Shown here piece after piece: positions 1 through 10,435 of a stretch of 64,000 bases of DNA. Location of the stretch: assembly GCA_016187925.1 (NCBI GenBank), contig JACPIS010000042.1:1-64000 (forward strand). The letters are read 5' to 3'. This DNA comes from Opitutia bacterium (GTDB taxonomy: Bacteria; Verrucomicrobiota; Verrucomicrobiia; Opitutales; Opitutaceae). Under the pieces are notes generated by a model. That model searched no databases. It saw nothing but the letters and a program-made list of their open reading frames with translations, and was not told where the DNA came from. The position numbers and the translations under genes are program-made. Positions within the stretch are counted from its first letter, which is position 1. Each line of letters starts with the position of its first letter.

Positions 1-191
1 TCTTTGGTGCCCAAATCCAACCGCACCGTTTGGTTCGCCGTCATGTTGACGGCATCGTCGCTTGTAATGTTCACACCATCAACGACGCCAAACGGTGCGC
101 CTTTTGGCGATCACTGCTTCAGCTGCATGAGTCCGGCTTAGACGGAATTTTGCGCTGCCCTTTCGCAGCGGGCCGCCTCACGCTGCGGTTT

Positions 192-1958
<1,767 letters not shown>

Positions 1959-2112
1959 GGCGGGGCGGGCAGCCTGCAGCGGCGCTCGATGCGCGCCGTC
2001 GGGCCTGTCGGGTCGGCGGTCATGGGCCGCCGCGACAGGGTTTTTCCCGCCGTCCGTCCGCCGAGCGGGCCGCTTGACAGGACTGGGGGCGGGAGCTATC
2101 CCGAAACCCATT

Positions 2113-2730
2113 ATGCAAGCCGCGCTCGATCAGCCGGTGCTCGTGCTCAACCGCCTCTGGCAGGCGGTGAACGTCATCGGTGCGCGCCGGGCCTTCGCGC
2201 TGCTGGCCCGCGGCCACGCGCAGGTCGTGCACCACCACGAGGACGACTTCCGCACGTTCTCGCTGATGGACTGGGTCGACTTTTCGACTTACAACCCCCC
2301 GCTCGATGCGCTCGAGACGGTGCACACCGTCAACCGCACCATCCGCCTGCCGCGCGTCATCCTGCTGACTTTCTTCGACAAGCTGCCCTGCAAGGAGCTG
2401 AAGCTGACGCGCAACAACGTCTTCGAGCGCGACGGCGACCGCTGCCAGTATTGCGGCAGCACGTTCTCGCGCGAGCAGCTCAACCTCGACCACGTCATCC
2501 CGCGCCACTACGGCGGCAAGACCACGTGGGAAAACATCGTCTGCTCCTGCGTGAAGTGCAACACGCGCAAGGCCAACCGCCTCCCGCACGAGGCGCACAT
2601 GCGGCTCGTGCGCAAGCCCGTCCGCCCGAAGTGGCGGCCCGTCATCTCGCTCGTGCTCGGCAACCACGGCCACGAGAAGTGGAAGGATTTCCTCGACCTC
2701 GCCTACTGGAACGTGGAGCTGGAGGAATGA
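2113..2730 (+). CDS. HNH endonuclease domain protein
   Basis: A 205-aa protein with a zinc-type HNH nuclease fold. The core lies at about residues 113-165: CQYCG, then LNLDHVIPRHYGG with the catalytic His, then an Asn (WENIV) and CVKCN, giving two CxxC zinc knuckles. The N-terminal half (VLNRLWQAVNV) is typical of the small, widely conserved chromosomal HNH proteins found in many bacteria, not of phage homing enzymes. The ATG at 2113 is chosen because the family begins just before this motif. The next gene follows after 53 bp. The biological role of this family is not established; DNA repair or RNA processing would be a guess. Confidence 0.85.
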   Translation: MQAALDQPVLVLNRLWQAVNVIGARRAFALLARGHAQVVHHHEDDFRTFSLMDWVDFSTYNPPLDALETVHTVNRTIRLPRVILLTFFDKLPCKELKLTRNNVFERDGDRCQYCGSTFSREQLNLDHVIPRHYGGKTTWENIVCSCVKCNTRKANRLPHEAHMRLVRKPVRPKWRPVISLVLGNHGHEKWKDFLDLAYWNVELEE

Positions 2731-2783
2731 GCCGCAGGGCCTGCCCGGCGGCGCCGGTCCGTTACTCCCTCCGCCTTTCCTGC

Positions 2784-4700
2784 ATGAATCACACCGGCCG
2801 ACTCCTTTCGCTTTTGCTGACCGTCCTGCTGTGCGGCGCCCTGGCCGTGCGCGCCGCCCGCGACGACGAGCGCATCAACCAGCTCAAGGCGGAGATCGGC
2901 ACGCTCGAGGCGATGGCCGCCGAGAATCCCGGCGACCGCGACCGGTTGCAGCACCGGATCGGCGTCATGCGCGAGGAGCTGGCCATCCTCGAAAAGCGCC
3001 AGGCCATCGAGGCGCAGGAGCGCGGGCTGCAGTCCGTCACGCGGGCCACGCCGCTCGGCGTCCTGCGCGAGAAGCTGCGCACCATCCCCGCGGACGCCGC
3101 GCCGCTGGAGAAAACCCTGGGCGAACTAGGCCTGCGCCGGACCCAGATCGCGGCGGAGCGCGACGCCCTGCTGCGGCAGTCGGGCGAGTTGAAGGATAAT
3201 GCCGCGGCGGCGGCCCGGCGCGCCGAGCTGGACGAGCGGGTTTTCACCCAGAACGAGCAGTTGCGCGCCCTGGCGCTGCAGCAGGAGACCGTCGAGACCG
3301 AGATCGACCTCGTGCACCAGGCGCAGGGCCTGCGGGAGCGGTTGCGCGGAGCGGAGGTGCCCGGCCGGGCGTCGTTGCGCATGCTCTTCGCGCACCGCCG
3401 GCAGATGCTCGGCGACACCTCGCGGGCCGAGCAGTTCAAGGCCCGCATGGCCAACCTCGGGGAGAACCTCCGCAACAGCGAGGCCGCGCTCGACCTCGCC
3501 CGCCAGAAGCTCGCCAAGTTTGCCGAGGAACTCCAGCTGCTCGAGCGGCAGACGAATTTCTTCCGGCGCAACGCCCAGGCCGAGCAGTTCCTCGCGGCCG
3601 AGCGCGCGCAGAAGCAGCTGCTCGGCGACCGCCTGCCGTTCCTCGGCGACCAGGTCGAGGCCCTGCGCAAGACGCGCGAGACCGCCCAGGCCGGCGCGGA
3701 TCTTGCCGTGCAGGAAAAACTGTATCTGGAGGAGCAGTATCACGACCTGCTGGACGACTACCTCGCGCAGCTCTGGTGGCCGGGCGGCATCGCGGCGTTG
3801 CTCATCCTCGCGCATGTCGTCGTCAGCCGCATTATCCTGCCGAAGCGCTACCAAAAGGAGGCGCTGTTCCTCGCCCGGCGCCTCGGCCGCTACGCGGTCG
3901 GCCTGCTCATCCTCCTCGTCTTCGCCTTTTATCTCATCGAGGACCTCACGCTCGTGGCGACGACGCTCGGCCTCGTGAGCGCGGCGGTCGTCTTTTCGAT
4001 CCAGGATGTGTGCGCGGCGTTCTTCGGCTGGTTCGCCATCATGTTCGGCCGCAAGTTCACCGTCGGCGACCGGCTGGAGATCGAGGGCGTGCGCGGCGAT
4101 GTGCTCGATATCCAACTGCTCCGCACGACGCTCATCGAGGTGAACAACTGGCTCGGCGTCGACCAGCCGACGGGCCGGGTGCTGTTCATCCCGAACAATT
4201 TCATTTTCAAGAGCAAGGTCTTCAACTTCTCCCACGGCCACCCCTACATCTGGGGCAAGATCGAGGTGACGGTGACCTTCGCCACGCCGACGGCCAGCGC
4301 GATGGCGCTGTTCCAGAAGGTGCTGGAGGAGGAGACGCGCCAGGACTTCGCCGAGGCCCGCGCCGCCGCCGGCGAGATGGAGCGCCGCTACGGCGTGGAG
4401 GACGCCGATTACCGGCCGAAAATCTACACGCGCATCGCCGACAGCGGCGTGCTGTTCAGCCTCATCTACGTCAGCCACTACAAGAATTCCTCCGGCACGC
4501 GCAATCGCATCAACCGCCGGCTCATCGCGGAGCTCGAGACGCACCGGCACATCCAGCTCGCCTATAACACGCTGCAGGTGCTCGCGAACACCACGGCCGC
4601 CGACACGCCCTCGGCCGTGCTCGGCATGGACGCCACGCAGGCGCCCTTCATGGTGCGGATGAGCCAGCCGCCAGGGCCGGCTCCGAGCCGATCCCAATAA
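2784..4700 (+). CDS. MscS-family mechanosensitive channel with long N-terminal coiled coil
   Basis: A 638-aa channel of the large MscS subgroup. A signal peptide (residues 1 to about 25, hydrophobic LLSLLLTVLLCGALA) is followed by a long, heavily charged, predicted coiled-coil region (about 28-325), presumably periplasmic. Membrane helices follow at about 331-350, 369-388 and 390-425. The last (SAAVVFSIQDVCAAFFG) is the pore-lining TM3, leading into the MscS beta domain with VGDRLEIEG and the family signature VLFIPNNFIFKSKVFNF near 466. The C-terminal cytoplasmic domain ends at 638. A start at 2727 overlapping the HNH stop is possible, but 2784 places the signal peptide at the N-terminus. Expected role: release of solutes on hypo-osmotic shock, with the extracytoplasmic coiled coil as an extra tension or ligand sensor (inference). 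Confidence 0.9.
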   Translation: MNHTGRLLSLLLTVLLCGALAVRAARDDERINQLKAEIGTLEAMAAENPGDRDRLQHRIGVMREELAILEKRQAIEAQERGLQSVTRATPLGVLREKLRTIPADAAPLEKTLGELGLRRTQIAAERDALLRQSGELKDNAAAAARRAELDERVFTQNEQLRALALQQETVETEIDLVHQAQGLRERLRGAEVPGRASLRMLFAHRRQMLGDTSRAEQFKARMANLGENLRNSEAALDLARQKLAKFAEELQLLERQTNFFRRNAQAEQFLAAERAQKQLLGDRLPFLGDQVEALRKTRETAQAGADLAVQEKLYLEEQYHDLLDDYLAQLWWPGGIAALLILAHVVVSRIILPKRYQKEALFLARRLGRYAVGLLILLVFAFYLIEDLTLVATTLGLVSAAVVFSIQDVCAAFFGWFAIMFGRKFTVGDRLEIEGVRGDVLDIQLLRTTLIEVNNWLGVDQPTGRVLFIPNNFIFKSKVFNFSHGHPYIWGKIEVTVTFATPTASAMALFQKVLEEETRQDFAEARAAAGEMERRYGVEDADYRPKIYTRIADSGVLFSLIYVSHYKNSSGTRNRINRRLIAELETHRHIQLAYNTLQVLANTTAADTPSAVLGMDATQAPFMVRMSQPPGPAPSRSQ

Positions 4701-4773
4701 CGCCAGCCCTATAGCGGCGGTGGTCTGCCGGCGTTGCAGACTCACGCATTTAATTTGAAGTGTGGCCGCGAAC

Positions 4774-4827
4774 GGTAGGGCGAGTCGCCCCGACGAGCCG
4801 CGGCTCATCCGGAGGATTCGACCTACC
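4774..4827. repeat. Palindromic repeat, family B (GGTAGGGCGAG type)
   Basis: Two facing 26-bp units, GGTAGGGCGAGTCGCCCCGA... at 4774-4799 and its imperfect reverse complement at 4802-4827, form a hairpin in the 235-bp gap between the channel gene and the convergent cupin gene. The same unit recurs at 10344 and, as a triple composite, inside the lldD-type gene at 15675. The rest of the gap shows no gene. Confidence 0.8.
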
Positions 4828-4935
4828 CCCGGACAAGTCATGCGGCTACGAATTTGCTTAAACCGCCCCAGGTGTGAATTTTCGCTCGACGGTCGTGGAC
4901 CGCCGCTACCGCCTGAGCTGCCGCGCGCCTGCCTC

Positions 4936-5259
4936 TCAGCGGTAATCCTCGCGCACGGGCGCGAAGACATCAATCACGCGGCAGGCGGTGAGCGTGCGTC
5001 CGCCGTGCTGCACGCCGCCCGGGATGAGCGCGGCCATGCCGGGTTCCAGCACGGTCGTCTGGTCGCCGACGGTGAATTGAAAGCGCCCGCTCAACACGTA
5101 GGTCACCTGCTCGTGCGGGTGCGAGTGCATCGGCAGGTCCGTGTCGGCATCGAGCTCGACCTCGCCGAAAGTCATTTTCTCGAGGTGCGCGTAGTGTCCG
5201 CGGATCGTACCGTTGAAAATGAGCTTGGGCGGGAGGGAGGCGAGGGTGGCGAAGGACAT
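4936..5259 (-). CDS. Small cupin-domain protein
   Basis: A 107-aa single-domain cupin. Likely metal ligands are visible: His45, His47 and Gln51 in PMHSHPHEQVTYVLSG, and His85 in IPGGVQHGG. This matches the two conserved cupin motifs, and the length is normal for a one-barrel protein of the Cupin_2 type. It lies 88 bp downstream of the GAF histidine kinase on the same strand and could be co-transcribed. Small cupins of this kind include sugar-binding, dioxygenase and regulator-like proteins; the sequence gives no substrate, so no reaction is assigned. Confidence 0.85.
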   Translation of the reverse strand: MSFATLASLPPKLIFNGTIRGHYAHLEKMTFGEVELDADTDLPMHSHPHEQVTYVLSGRFQFTVGDQTTVLEPGMAALIPGGVQHGGRTLTACRVIDVFAPVREDYR

Positions 5260-5347
5260 GGGGACACGCTGGATTTTCCCGCCGGATTTTCGATGCCAAA
5301 CCAGCTGTGCTCCCGGCCGACGGCGGCGATTGCCGCAGGCGCGGCGC

Positions 5348-7111
5348 TCACCCGGCCAGCAACGGCAGCGCGACGCGCATCGTCGTTCCCTGCGGGCCGG
5401 TGGCCACGAGAGTCAGTTCGCCGTGGTGGTCCTGCATGATGCGGCGGGCGATCGCCAGGCCGAGCCCCGAGCCGCTGGCATGGCCGGAGAGGAACGGTTC
5501 GAAGATTTTTTCCTGCAACTCCGGCGCGATGCCCGTGCCGGTGTCGGTGAAATCGATCTGCGCCCGGCCGTCGGCTGCGGTGCAGGTGATGGCCAGCTGT
5601 CCGCCCAGCGGCATCGCCTGCAGGGAGTTGAGCGCGAGGTTGAGGAACACCTGCTGGAGCTGGCCCTTGTGCGCCTCGACGAGCAGCGGATGCTCCGGCG
5701 CGCTGTAACGCAATTGCACGCCGGCCTGCGCGAGCTTGGCCCGGAGCAGGTGCAGGGTGTCGCCGAGGATGTCGCCCAGCGCCCAGCGTGAGTGCAGCGC
5801 CGCCGGTGCGCGGGCGAACGAGAGCACGCGCGCCACGATGGCCTCGAGCTGCTCGATTTTTTCCGTGATGACCTGCAGGTCGCGCCGGCGCGGGTCGCCC
5901 TCGGGAAAATCGGTGCCGAGCGGGCCGTGCAGGAGCTTGATCACGGTGAGCGGATTGCGGATCTCGTGCGCGATCTCGGCGGCAAGCAGACCGAGCGTCG
6001 TGAGCGTCTGGTTTTTGCGCAGGGTATCCTCGGTCTGGAAAACACGCGCGTAGAGCCGGGCGTTGTGCAGCGACACGGCGGCGAAGCTGGCGAGCGCGGC
6101 GAGCAGGCGCTTCTGGGCATCGGAAAACCGATGGGGGCTCGCCGTGAAAACCGCGAGCACGCCGCTCGGCGCGCCGTCCACCAGCACGGGCGCGGCCAGC
6201 GCGGAGCAGAGCGACGGGTCGGCCGGCAGGTCGATGGCGCCGTGGCCGCCGCCGGCGTCGAGCGATTGGAACTCGCACACGCGGCCGGTGCGCAGCGCGG
6301 CGGCGAGCATCGACTCGGCGGCGGAGAACGGTTCGCGCCGCAGCGCGCCCTCGGAGAAAGTCTCCTCGGCGCTCCAGGCCTGCAGTTCGAAGACATGTTG
6401 CGAAGGATCGCACGCATGCAGCGTGCAGAGCCGCGCGTCGAACAGGCTGCGGCCGCTGCGGGCGAGCGTGGCCATGAGATCGCTCTCCTCGAGCCGCGCG
6501 ACGAGCGAGTGGCCGAGGTTGACCAGCGTCTCGAGCTGCACCGACTCGCTCTGCAGGCGCTCGAGCTGCCAGAGCCGGTGCAGCGTGCGGCCCGCCTCCT
6601 CGGCGAAGCGGTTGAGCCGGGCGAGGTCCGCCTCGGCAAAGGCGTTGGCGCGGTCGGAGTCGAGATTGATGACGCCTACCGGCTGACCTTGGGCGACGAG
6701 CGGCGCGGCCATCTCGCAGCGGACCTTCGCGCGTACGGGAATGTAGCGCGGGTCCTGTCCGACGTCGGCGATCAGCAGCGGCTTGCCGTGCAGCGTGACC
6801 CAGCCGGTGACGCCCTGGCCGAGCTTCAGGGCAAAGTCGCCCGTGTCCGGCGGCAGGCCCTGATGCGTGGAGATTTCCAGGTAGCCGGTGTGCGGGTTGA
6901 GCAGCGAGAGCGAGCCGCTGTCCGCCGGGAATGCCGCCATCACCTCCGCCAGCACGGCGCGCTCGGCCGCCCGGGCATCGCCCCGGCCGGTGGCCAAGGC
7001 GGCGATGCGATAGAGGCGTTCGATATCGGATTGAGGAGACCGGATACCGGAAAGCGGAGGAGAGGGAAGTTCAGCTTCCACGGCAGGCGGTTTTAATGGA
7101 GGCCACGACAA
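5348..7111 (-). CDS. Sensor histidine kinase with two GAF domains (NtrB-like core)
   Basis: A 587-aa cytoplasmic sensor kinase with no membrane segment. Two GAF domains occupy roughly residues 30-180 and 190-350. The dimerisation/phosphoacceptor helix follows with His382 in AHEIRNPLT, then the HATPase_c domain with the N box (FLNLALNSLQ, Asn491/495), D box (DTGTGIA, near 523) and G box (GSGLGLAIA). The H-box wording resembles NtrB/ZraS kinases. No response regulator adjoins it, so its partner is unknown. The ATG at 7111 overlaps the upstream gene by 41 bp; a GTG at 7081 would cut the overlap to 11 bp and is a fair alternative. The ligand sensed by the GAF domains cannot be told from sequence. 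Confidence 0.9.
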   Translation of the reverse strand: MSWPPLKPPAVEAELPSPPLSGIRSPQSDIERLYRIAALATGRGDARAAERAVLAEVMAAFPADSGSLSLLNPHTGYLEISTHQGLPPDTGDFALKLGQGVTGWVTLHGKPLLIADVGQDPRYIPVRAKVRCEMAAPLVAQGQPVGVINLDSDRANAFAEADLARLNRFAEEAGRTLHRLWQLERLQSESVQLETLVNLGHSLVARLEESDLMATLARSGRSLFDARLCTLHACDPSQHVFELQAWSAEETFSEGALRREPFSAAESMLAAALRTGRVCEFQSLDAGGGHGAIDLPADPSLCSALAAPVLVDGAPSGVLAVFTASPHRFSDAQKRLLAALASFAAVSLHNARLYARVFQTEDTLRKNQTLTTLGLLAAEIAHEIRNPLTVIKLLHGPLGTDFPEGDPRRRDLQVITEKIEQLEAIVARVLSFARAPAALHSRWALGDILGDTLHLLRAKLAQAGVQLRYSAPEHPLLVEAHKGQLQQVFLNLALNSLQAMPLGGQLAITCTAADGRAQIDFTDTGTGIAPELQEKIFEPFLSGHASGSGLGLAIARRIMQDHHGELTLVATGPQGTTMRVALPLLAG

Positions 7112-7424
7112 TGGAAAGGATTTCGTCCCCCTCCTTCATCAAGCTGGTCAAGCTCGCGGGCTTGATTTCCCCCGTGTCGGTCAGCAGCTCGAGCCAGAAG
7201 AGCGATTCGTCGCACTCTTCCTCGACGATGCCCATTTTCGCCACGAAGTCCGCGCGGGATTTGCTGCGCACGGCGGCGCGATAGTTGGCTGCCGTGGAAG
7301 TGGCGGAGCGGATGAGCTGCCGCCCGATGATCTGGGCGGAGGCATCGGCGGGCAGCGATTCAGCGACCTTGATGGCGCGCAGGGCAAAGGCCTTGGTGCG
7401 CGTCTTGAATTGCTCCCTCGTCAT
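7071..7424 (-). CDS. Four-helix-bundle protein (S23 / bacterial IVS-type)
   Basis: A 117-aa, mostly helical protein of the four-helix-bundle family historically called 'S23 ribosomal protein', first seen encoded within intervening sequences of some 23S rRNA genes. The signature is clear: the segment QIIGRQLIRSATSTAANYRA (about residues 31-50), then SRADFVAKMGIVEEECDES and an amphipathic WLELL helix. Here it stands free, upstream of and overlapping the kinase gene, with no rRNA nearby. Standalone copies are common in Bacteroidetes and Verrucomicrobia. Function is unknown, possibly a small oligomeric nucleic-acid-associated protein. Confidence 0.85.
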   Translation of the reverse strand: MTREQFKTRTKAFALRAIKVAESLPADASAQIIGRQLIRSATSTAANYRAAVRSKSRADFVAKMGIVEEECDESLFWLELLTDTGEIKPASLTSLMKEGDEILSIVVASIKTACRGS

Positions 7425-7488
7425 GCGGTCGAGTCTAGCCGGTTTCCAGTATCTGCAATCCGGTTTATTCGGCCTTGGGGAGCGAATT

Positions 7489-8277
7489 CTAGGCGATGGT
7501 GGCCGCCACCGTGCCGAGCAACACCTCGCGCAGGCGGACCAGCCGCGGGGCGTCGACCGTGCGCTGGTCGACCGGTTCGAGATGGAAGCTGTCGACGGCG
7601 AGGCCGCGCTCGGTGTTGACGCGCGCGGCGGCCAGGCTGAAGCCGTGCTCGGCCATGACGCGGCCGACGCGGTAAAGCAGACCGAAGCGGTCGGGCGCGT
7701 GGATTTCGACGATGACGCGCGGCGACGCCACCTCGAGATAGACCTCGACGGAGGGCGGGAGCGGGCTGCGTGGCAGCGCGGACATCTCGCGGGCCTTGTC
7801 GGCGATGAGCGGGCCAAGGTCCTTGTTGGCGACGAGTTCATCCTCCACCGCCCGGGCGAAGACCTGCAGCGTGGCCGGGTCGCGCACCGGGCCGCCGTCT
7901 GGCGCGCTGACCTCGAAGGAGTCGATCGCGATGTGGTCGTTGCGCGTGGTGACCTTGGCGGAAAAAATATTCAGGCCGGCGACGCTCAGGGCGCCGGCGA
8001 GCTTGTAGAACAGGCCGGCGCGGTCCCAGGTGACGACGTGCGCGGCGCTCAGTCCGCGGGCGGCATCGTCCTGCCACTCGATGACCGGCCGCAGCGAGCC
8101 GAGCGAATCGGCGCCCGAGATCGAGTGCAGCAGCCGGTTGACCATGCCGATGTGGCGGGCGACGTCGCTCTCGGCCGTCTGCGTGAAATAGCGGTCGGGA
8201 AGGAGATTGAAGTGCGCGGCGATCTCCTCGGCGCTGGCGCCGGGCACGGTCGGGGGAGTTTTTTTCAAGCTGGGCAC
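7489..8277 (-). CDS. Protein with two ACT domains, resembling the C-terminus of GlnD
   Basis: About 262 aa. The C-terminal two-thirds holds two ACT domains: one around VVTWDRAGLFYKLAGALS and one around IHAPDRFGLLYRVGRVMAEH. Both carry the DRxGLxxxxGxxxA pattern of the paired ACT domains that end PII uridylyltransferases (GlnD), where they sense glutamine. No nucleotidyltransferase or HD domain is present, so this is a free-standing regulatory module, and amino-acid binding is inferred. The frame is open to a TTG at 8397, but no ATG lies upstream; the GTG at 8277 (PSLKKTPPT) is the best guess. It diverges from the tRNA-Gly gene. Confidence 0.75.
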   Translation of the reverse strand: MPSLKKTPPTVPGASAEEIAAHFNLLPDRYFTQTAESDVARHIGMVNRLLHSISGADSLGSLRPVIEWQDDAARGLSAAHVVTWDRAGLFYKLAGALSVAGLNIFSAKVTTRNDHIAIDSFEVSAPDGGPVRDPATLQVFARAVEDELVANKDLGPLIADKAREMSALPRSPLPPSVEVYLEVASPRVIVEIHAPDRFGLLYRVGRVMAEHGFSLAAARVNTERGLAVDSFHLEPVDQRTVDAPRLVRLREVLLGTVAATIA

Positions 8278-8408
8278 CGGGATGGAAGTGGTGTCGATTA
8301 TGCCGGAAGTATGCCAACAGGATAGGGGAGTTTTCACCCGACGCACGCCGTCCGGCACGGCTTGGAATGAGGGCAAAAGCCCGGGTTTCCGCGACAAAAA
8401 AATTCCAG

Positions 8409-8436
8409 TTGACGGCGACGCGACGCGACCAATACT
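8409..8436 (+). promoter_or_regulatory. Candidate sigma-70-type promoter of tRNA-Gly
   Basis: TTGACG at 8409-8414 and AATACT at 8431-8436 are separated by 16 bp and lie 14 bp before the mature tRNA 5' end. They match -35/-10 consensus reasonably well. Assignment is by position and similarity only. Confidence 0.5.
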
Positions 8437-8449
8437 CCGCCTCTCTCTC

Positions 8450-8525
<76 letters not shown>

Positions 8526-8532
8526 TTTTACG

Positions 8533-8559
8533 AAAACCGCTGGTTTCCAGCGGTTTTTT
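8533..8559 (+). terminator. Rho-independent terminator after tRNA-Gly
   Basis: Stem AAAACCGCTGG / CCAGCGGTTTT with a TTT loop, followed directly by a T run. It begins 8 nt after the encoded CCA. The next coding region starts only 17 bp beyond the T run, so that gene must either be read through or start from a promoter inside the tRNA region. Confidence 0.88.
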
Positions 8560-8575
8560 CGTTATCAACGGGGTC

Positions 8576-9256
8576 GTGAAAGCCTCCGAATTCTTCGCCC
8601 TGCCGCCTTCGCTGGCCCGGTTTGCCCCGTTCTTCCCGGCTGATGCGCCACCGTGGGACTGGCTGAAGAAAATCGGCGCGGCGCTCGAATCCGTCGGTTT
8701 TGGGCCCTTGGAGGCGTCCATCCCGCCCGGTGTGCATCTCGATGGCCGCGTCTGGCTGCACCCGACGGTCCGGCTGCCCGCCTACGCCACCATCCTCGGC
8801 CCGACCTACATCGGCGCCGGTACGGAGATCCGCCCGGGCGCCTTCATCCGCGGCAACGTCATCGTCGGCGACCGCTGCGTGCTGGGCAACGCCAGCGAGT
8901 TCAAGAACTGCCTGCTGCTCGATGGCGTGCAGGCCCCGCACTACAACTACGTCGGCGACTCCATCCTCGGCAACAAGGCCCACCTCGGCGCCGGCGTCAT
9001 CTGTTCCAACCTCCGGCTCGACCAGGCCGAGGTGACCGTGAAGCTGCCCGCCGGCACCGTCGGCACCGGCCTGCGCAAGTTCGGCGCCGTGCTCGGCGAC
9101 TCCGCCGAGGTCGGCTGCAACGCCGTGCTCAACCCCGGCACACTGCTCGGCCCGCGCGCGCTCGTCATGCCCTGCGTCTCCTTCGGCGGCTACCTGCCCG
9201 CCGCCACCATCGCCCGCAGTCGCAGCACCATCGCGACCCTGCCCCGGCGCGACTAA
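8576..9256 (+). CDS. Left-handed beta-helix transferase (GlmU-C-like)
   Basis: A 226-aa protein with a hexapeptide-repeat left-handed beta helix. Repeats with [LIV]Gxxxx spacing run from about residue 48 (GVHLDGRVWLHPTVRLP) through the end. The pattern HYNYVGDSILG with His near residue 122, followed by LGAGVICSNL, matches the acetyltransferase half of GlmU and of sugar-1-phosphate nucleotidyl/acetyltransferases; the uridylyltransferase half is absent. Likely an acyltransferase acting on a nucleotide sugar (inference). The start is taken as GTG at 8576 because any upstream start would run through the tRNA terminator. trpS follows after a 91-bp gap. Confidence 0.8.
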   Translation: MKASEFFALPPSLARFAPFFPADAPPWDWLKKIGAALESVGFGPLEASIPPGVHLDGRVWLHPTVRLPAYATILGPTYIGAGTEIRPGAFIRGNVIVGDRCVLGNASEFKNCLLLDGVQAPHYNYVGDSILGNKAHLGAGVICSNLRLDQAEVTVKLPAGTVGTGLRKFGAVLGDSAEVGCNAVLNPGTLLGPRALVMPCVSFGGYLPAATIARSRSTIATLPRRD

Positions 9257-9261
9257 GGTCG

Positions 9262-9342
9262 AAAATCTTTCTCGTTCTCTTAATCTTTCTCGTTCTCTCT
9301 ATCTGGCTCCTTTGAGAAAGATTACGATTAAGAGAACGATCT
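9262..9342. repeat. Palindrome with TCGTTCTCTTAATC arms
   Basis: TCGTTCTCTTAATC at 9272-9285 is perfectly complementary to GATTAAGAGAACGA at 9326-9339, and the left arm is partly repeated in tandem. The same motif reappears near 56050. The hairpin fills the gap between the beta-helix gene and trpS, ending 9 bp before the trpS ATG, so it lies in the trpS leader and could mask its ribosome binding site. Confidence 0.75.
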
Positions 9343-9347
9343 GAACC

Positions 9348-10313
9348 ATGCGAGTCCTCACCGGCATCACGCCCTCCGGCACCCTGCACATCGGCAATTA
9401 TTTCGGCGCCATGCGCCCCGCCATCGAGCTGCAGGCCGGCGGCGACGCGTTCTATTTCATCGCCGACTACCACTCGATGACGGTGATCACCGATCCGGCC
9501 GAGCGCCGCGCCTACACGCAGGGCATCGCCCTCGACTGGCTCGCCTGCGGCCTCGACCCCGCCAAGTGCGTCTTCTGGCGCCAGAGCGACATCCCCGAGG
9601 TCTGCGAACTCACCTGGCTGCTCGGCTCGCTCACGCCCATGGGCCTGCTCGAGCGCGCCCACAGCTACAAGGACAAGCTCGCCAAGGGCATCGCGCCCAA
9701 CTTCGGCCTCTTCGCCTACCCGGTGCTCATGGCCGCCGACATCCTGCTCTTCGACACCCACGTCGTCCCCGTCGGCAAGGACCAGAAGCAGCACCTCGAG
9801 ATGACGCGCGACATCGCCATCAAGTTCAACCTCACCTACGGCGAGACCTTCGTCGTGCCCGAGGAGCGCATCTCCGAGTCGGTTGCCGTCATTCCCGGCC
9901 TCGACGGCCAGAAAATGTCCAAGAGCTACGGCAACACCATCGAGATCTTCGGCGACGAGAAGGCCCTGCGCAAAAAAATCATGGGCATCGTCATGGACTC
10001 CCGCACGCCGCAGGAGCCCAAGCCCGACGCCGAGAAGAACCTCGCCATCCAGCTGCTCAAGCTCGTCGCGCCGTCGGACGTCGCCACCGACTTCGAGAAC
10101 CGTCTCCGCGCCGGCGGCCTCGGCTACGGCGACCTCAAGAAGGCGCTCTTCGAGCACTACTGGAACCACTTCGCTCCCTACCGCGCCAAGCGCGCCGAAC
10201 TCGCCGCCAATCCCGACTACGTCGAGCAAGTTCTCCGCACCGGCGCCCAGCGCGCCCGCATGGTCGCCGAGAAGACCATGACCCGCGCTCGCGAGAACTG
10301 CGGGCTGCGGTAG
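9348..10313 (+). CDS. trpS: Tryptophan--tRNA ligase
   Basis: A 321-aa class I aminoacyl-tRNA synthetase, the usual length for bacterial TrpS, that charges tRNA-Trp. The HIGH motif appears as HIGN at about residues 14-17 (SGTLHIGNYFGA) and the KMSKS motif at about 189-193 (GQKMSKSYGNTI). The TrpS-specific sequence RQSDIPEVCELTWLL lies between them. A diverged second copy of its last ~50 nt occurs at 11056-11104, beyond a toxin-antitoxin-like pair, suggesting that DNA has been inserted at this gene's 3' end. A repeat hairpin lies just upstream and another just downstream. Confidence 0.97.
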   Translation: MRVLTGITPSGTLHIGNYFGAMRPAIELQAGGDAFYFIADYHSMTVITDPAERRAYTQGIALDWLACGLDPAKCVFWRQSDIPEVCELTWLLGSLTPMGLLERAHSYKDKLAKGIAPNFGLFAYPVLMAADILLFDTHVVPVGKDQKQHLEMTRDIAIKFNLTYGETFVVPEERISESVAVIPGLDGQKMSKSYGNTIEIFGDEKALRKKIMGIVMDSRTPQEPKPDAEKNLAIQLLKLVAPSDVATDFENRLRAGGLGYGDLKKALFEHYWNHFAPYRAKRAELAANPDYVEQVLRTGAQRARMVAEKTMTRARENCGLR

Positions 10314-10343
10314 AGCCGGTCGGCCACCTGCGGCAAGAACGAG

Positions 10344-10400
10344 GGTAGGGCGAGTCCTCCGGACGAGCCGAATTATGGAGGGCTCAGCTCCCGCTGAGCC
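10344..10400. repeat. Family B palindromic unit plus GGCTCAGC hairpin
   Basis: One family B unit (GGTAGGGCGAGTCCTCCGGA..., 10344-10369) is followed by a perfect 8-bp hairpin GGCTCAGC-TCCC-GCTGAGCC at 10381-10400. The second hairpin has the same shape as the GGCTCGGCTCCCGCCGAGCC part of the 165-bp repeats at 53397 and 54629. Confidence 0.75.
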
Positions 10401-10435
10401 GAGCGGTGGGCGCAGTTGCCGCGCTGCTTTGAATC

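Noticed and set aside
10344-10400. Rho-independent terminator for trpS
   Set aside because: The hairpins there have no T run and belong to dispersed repeat families.
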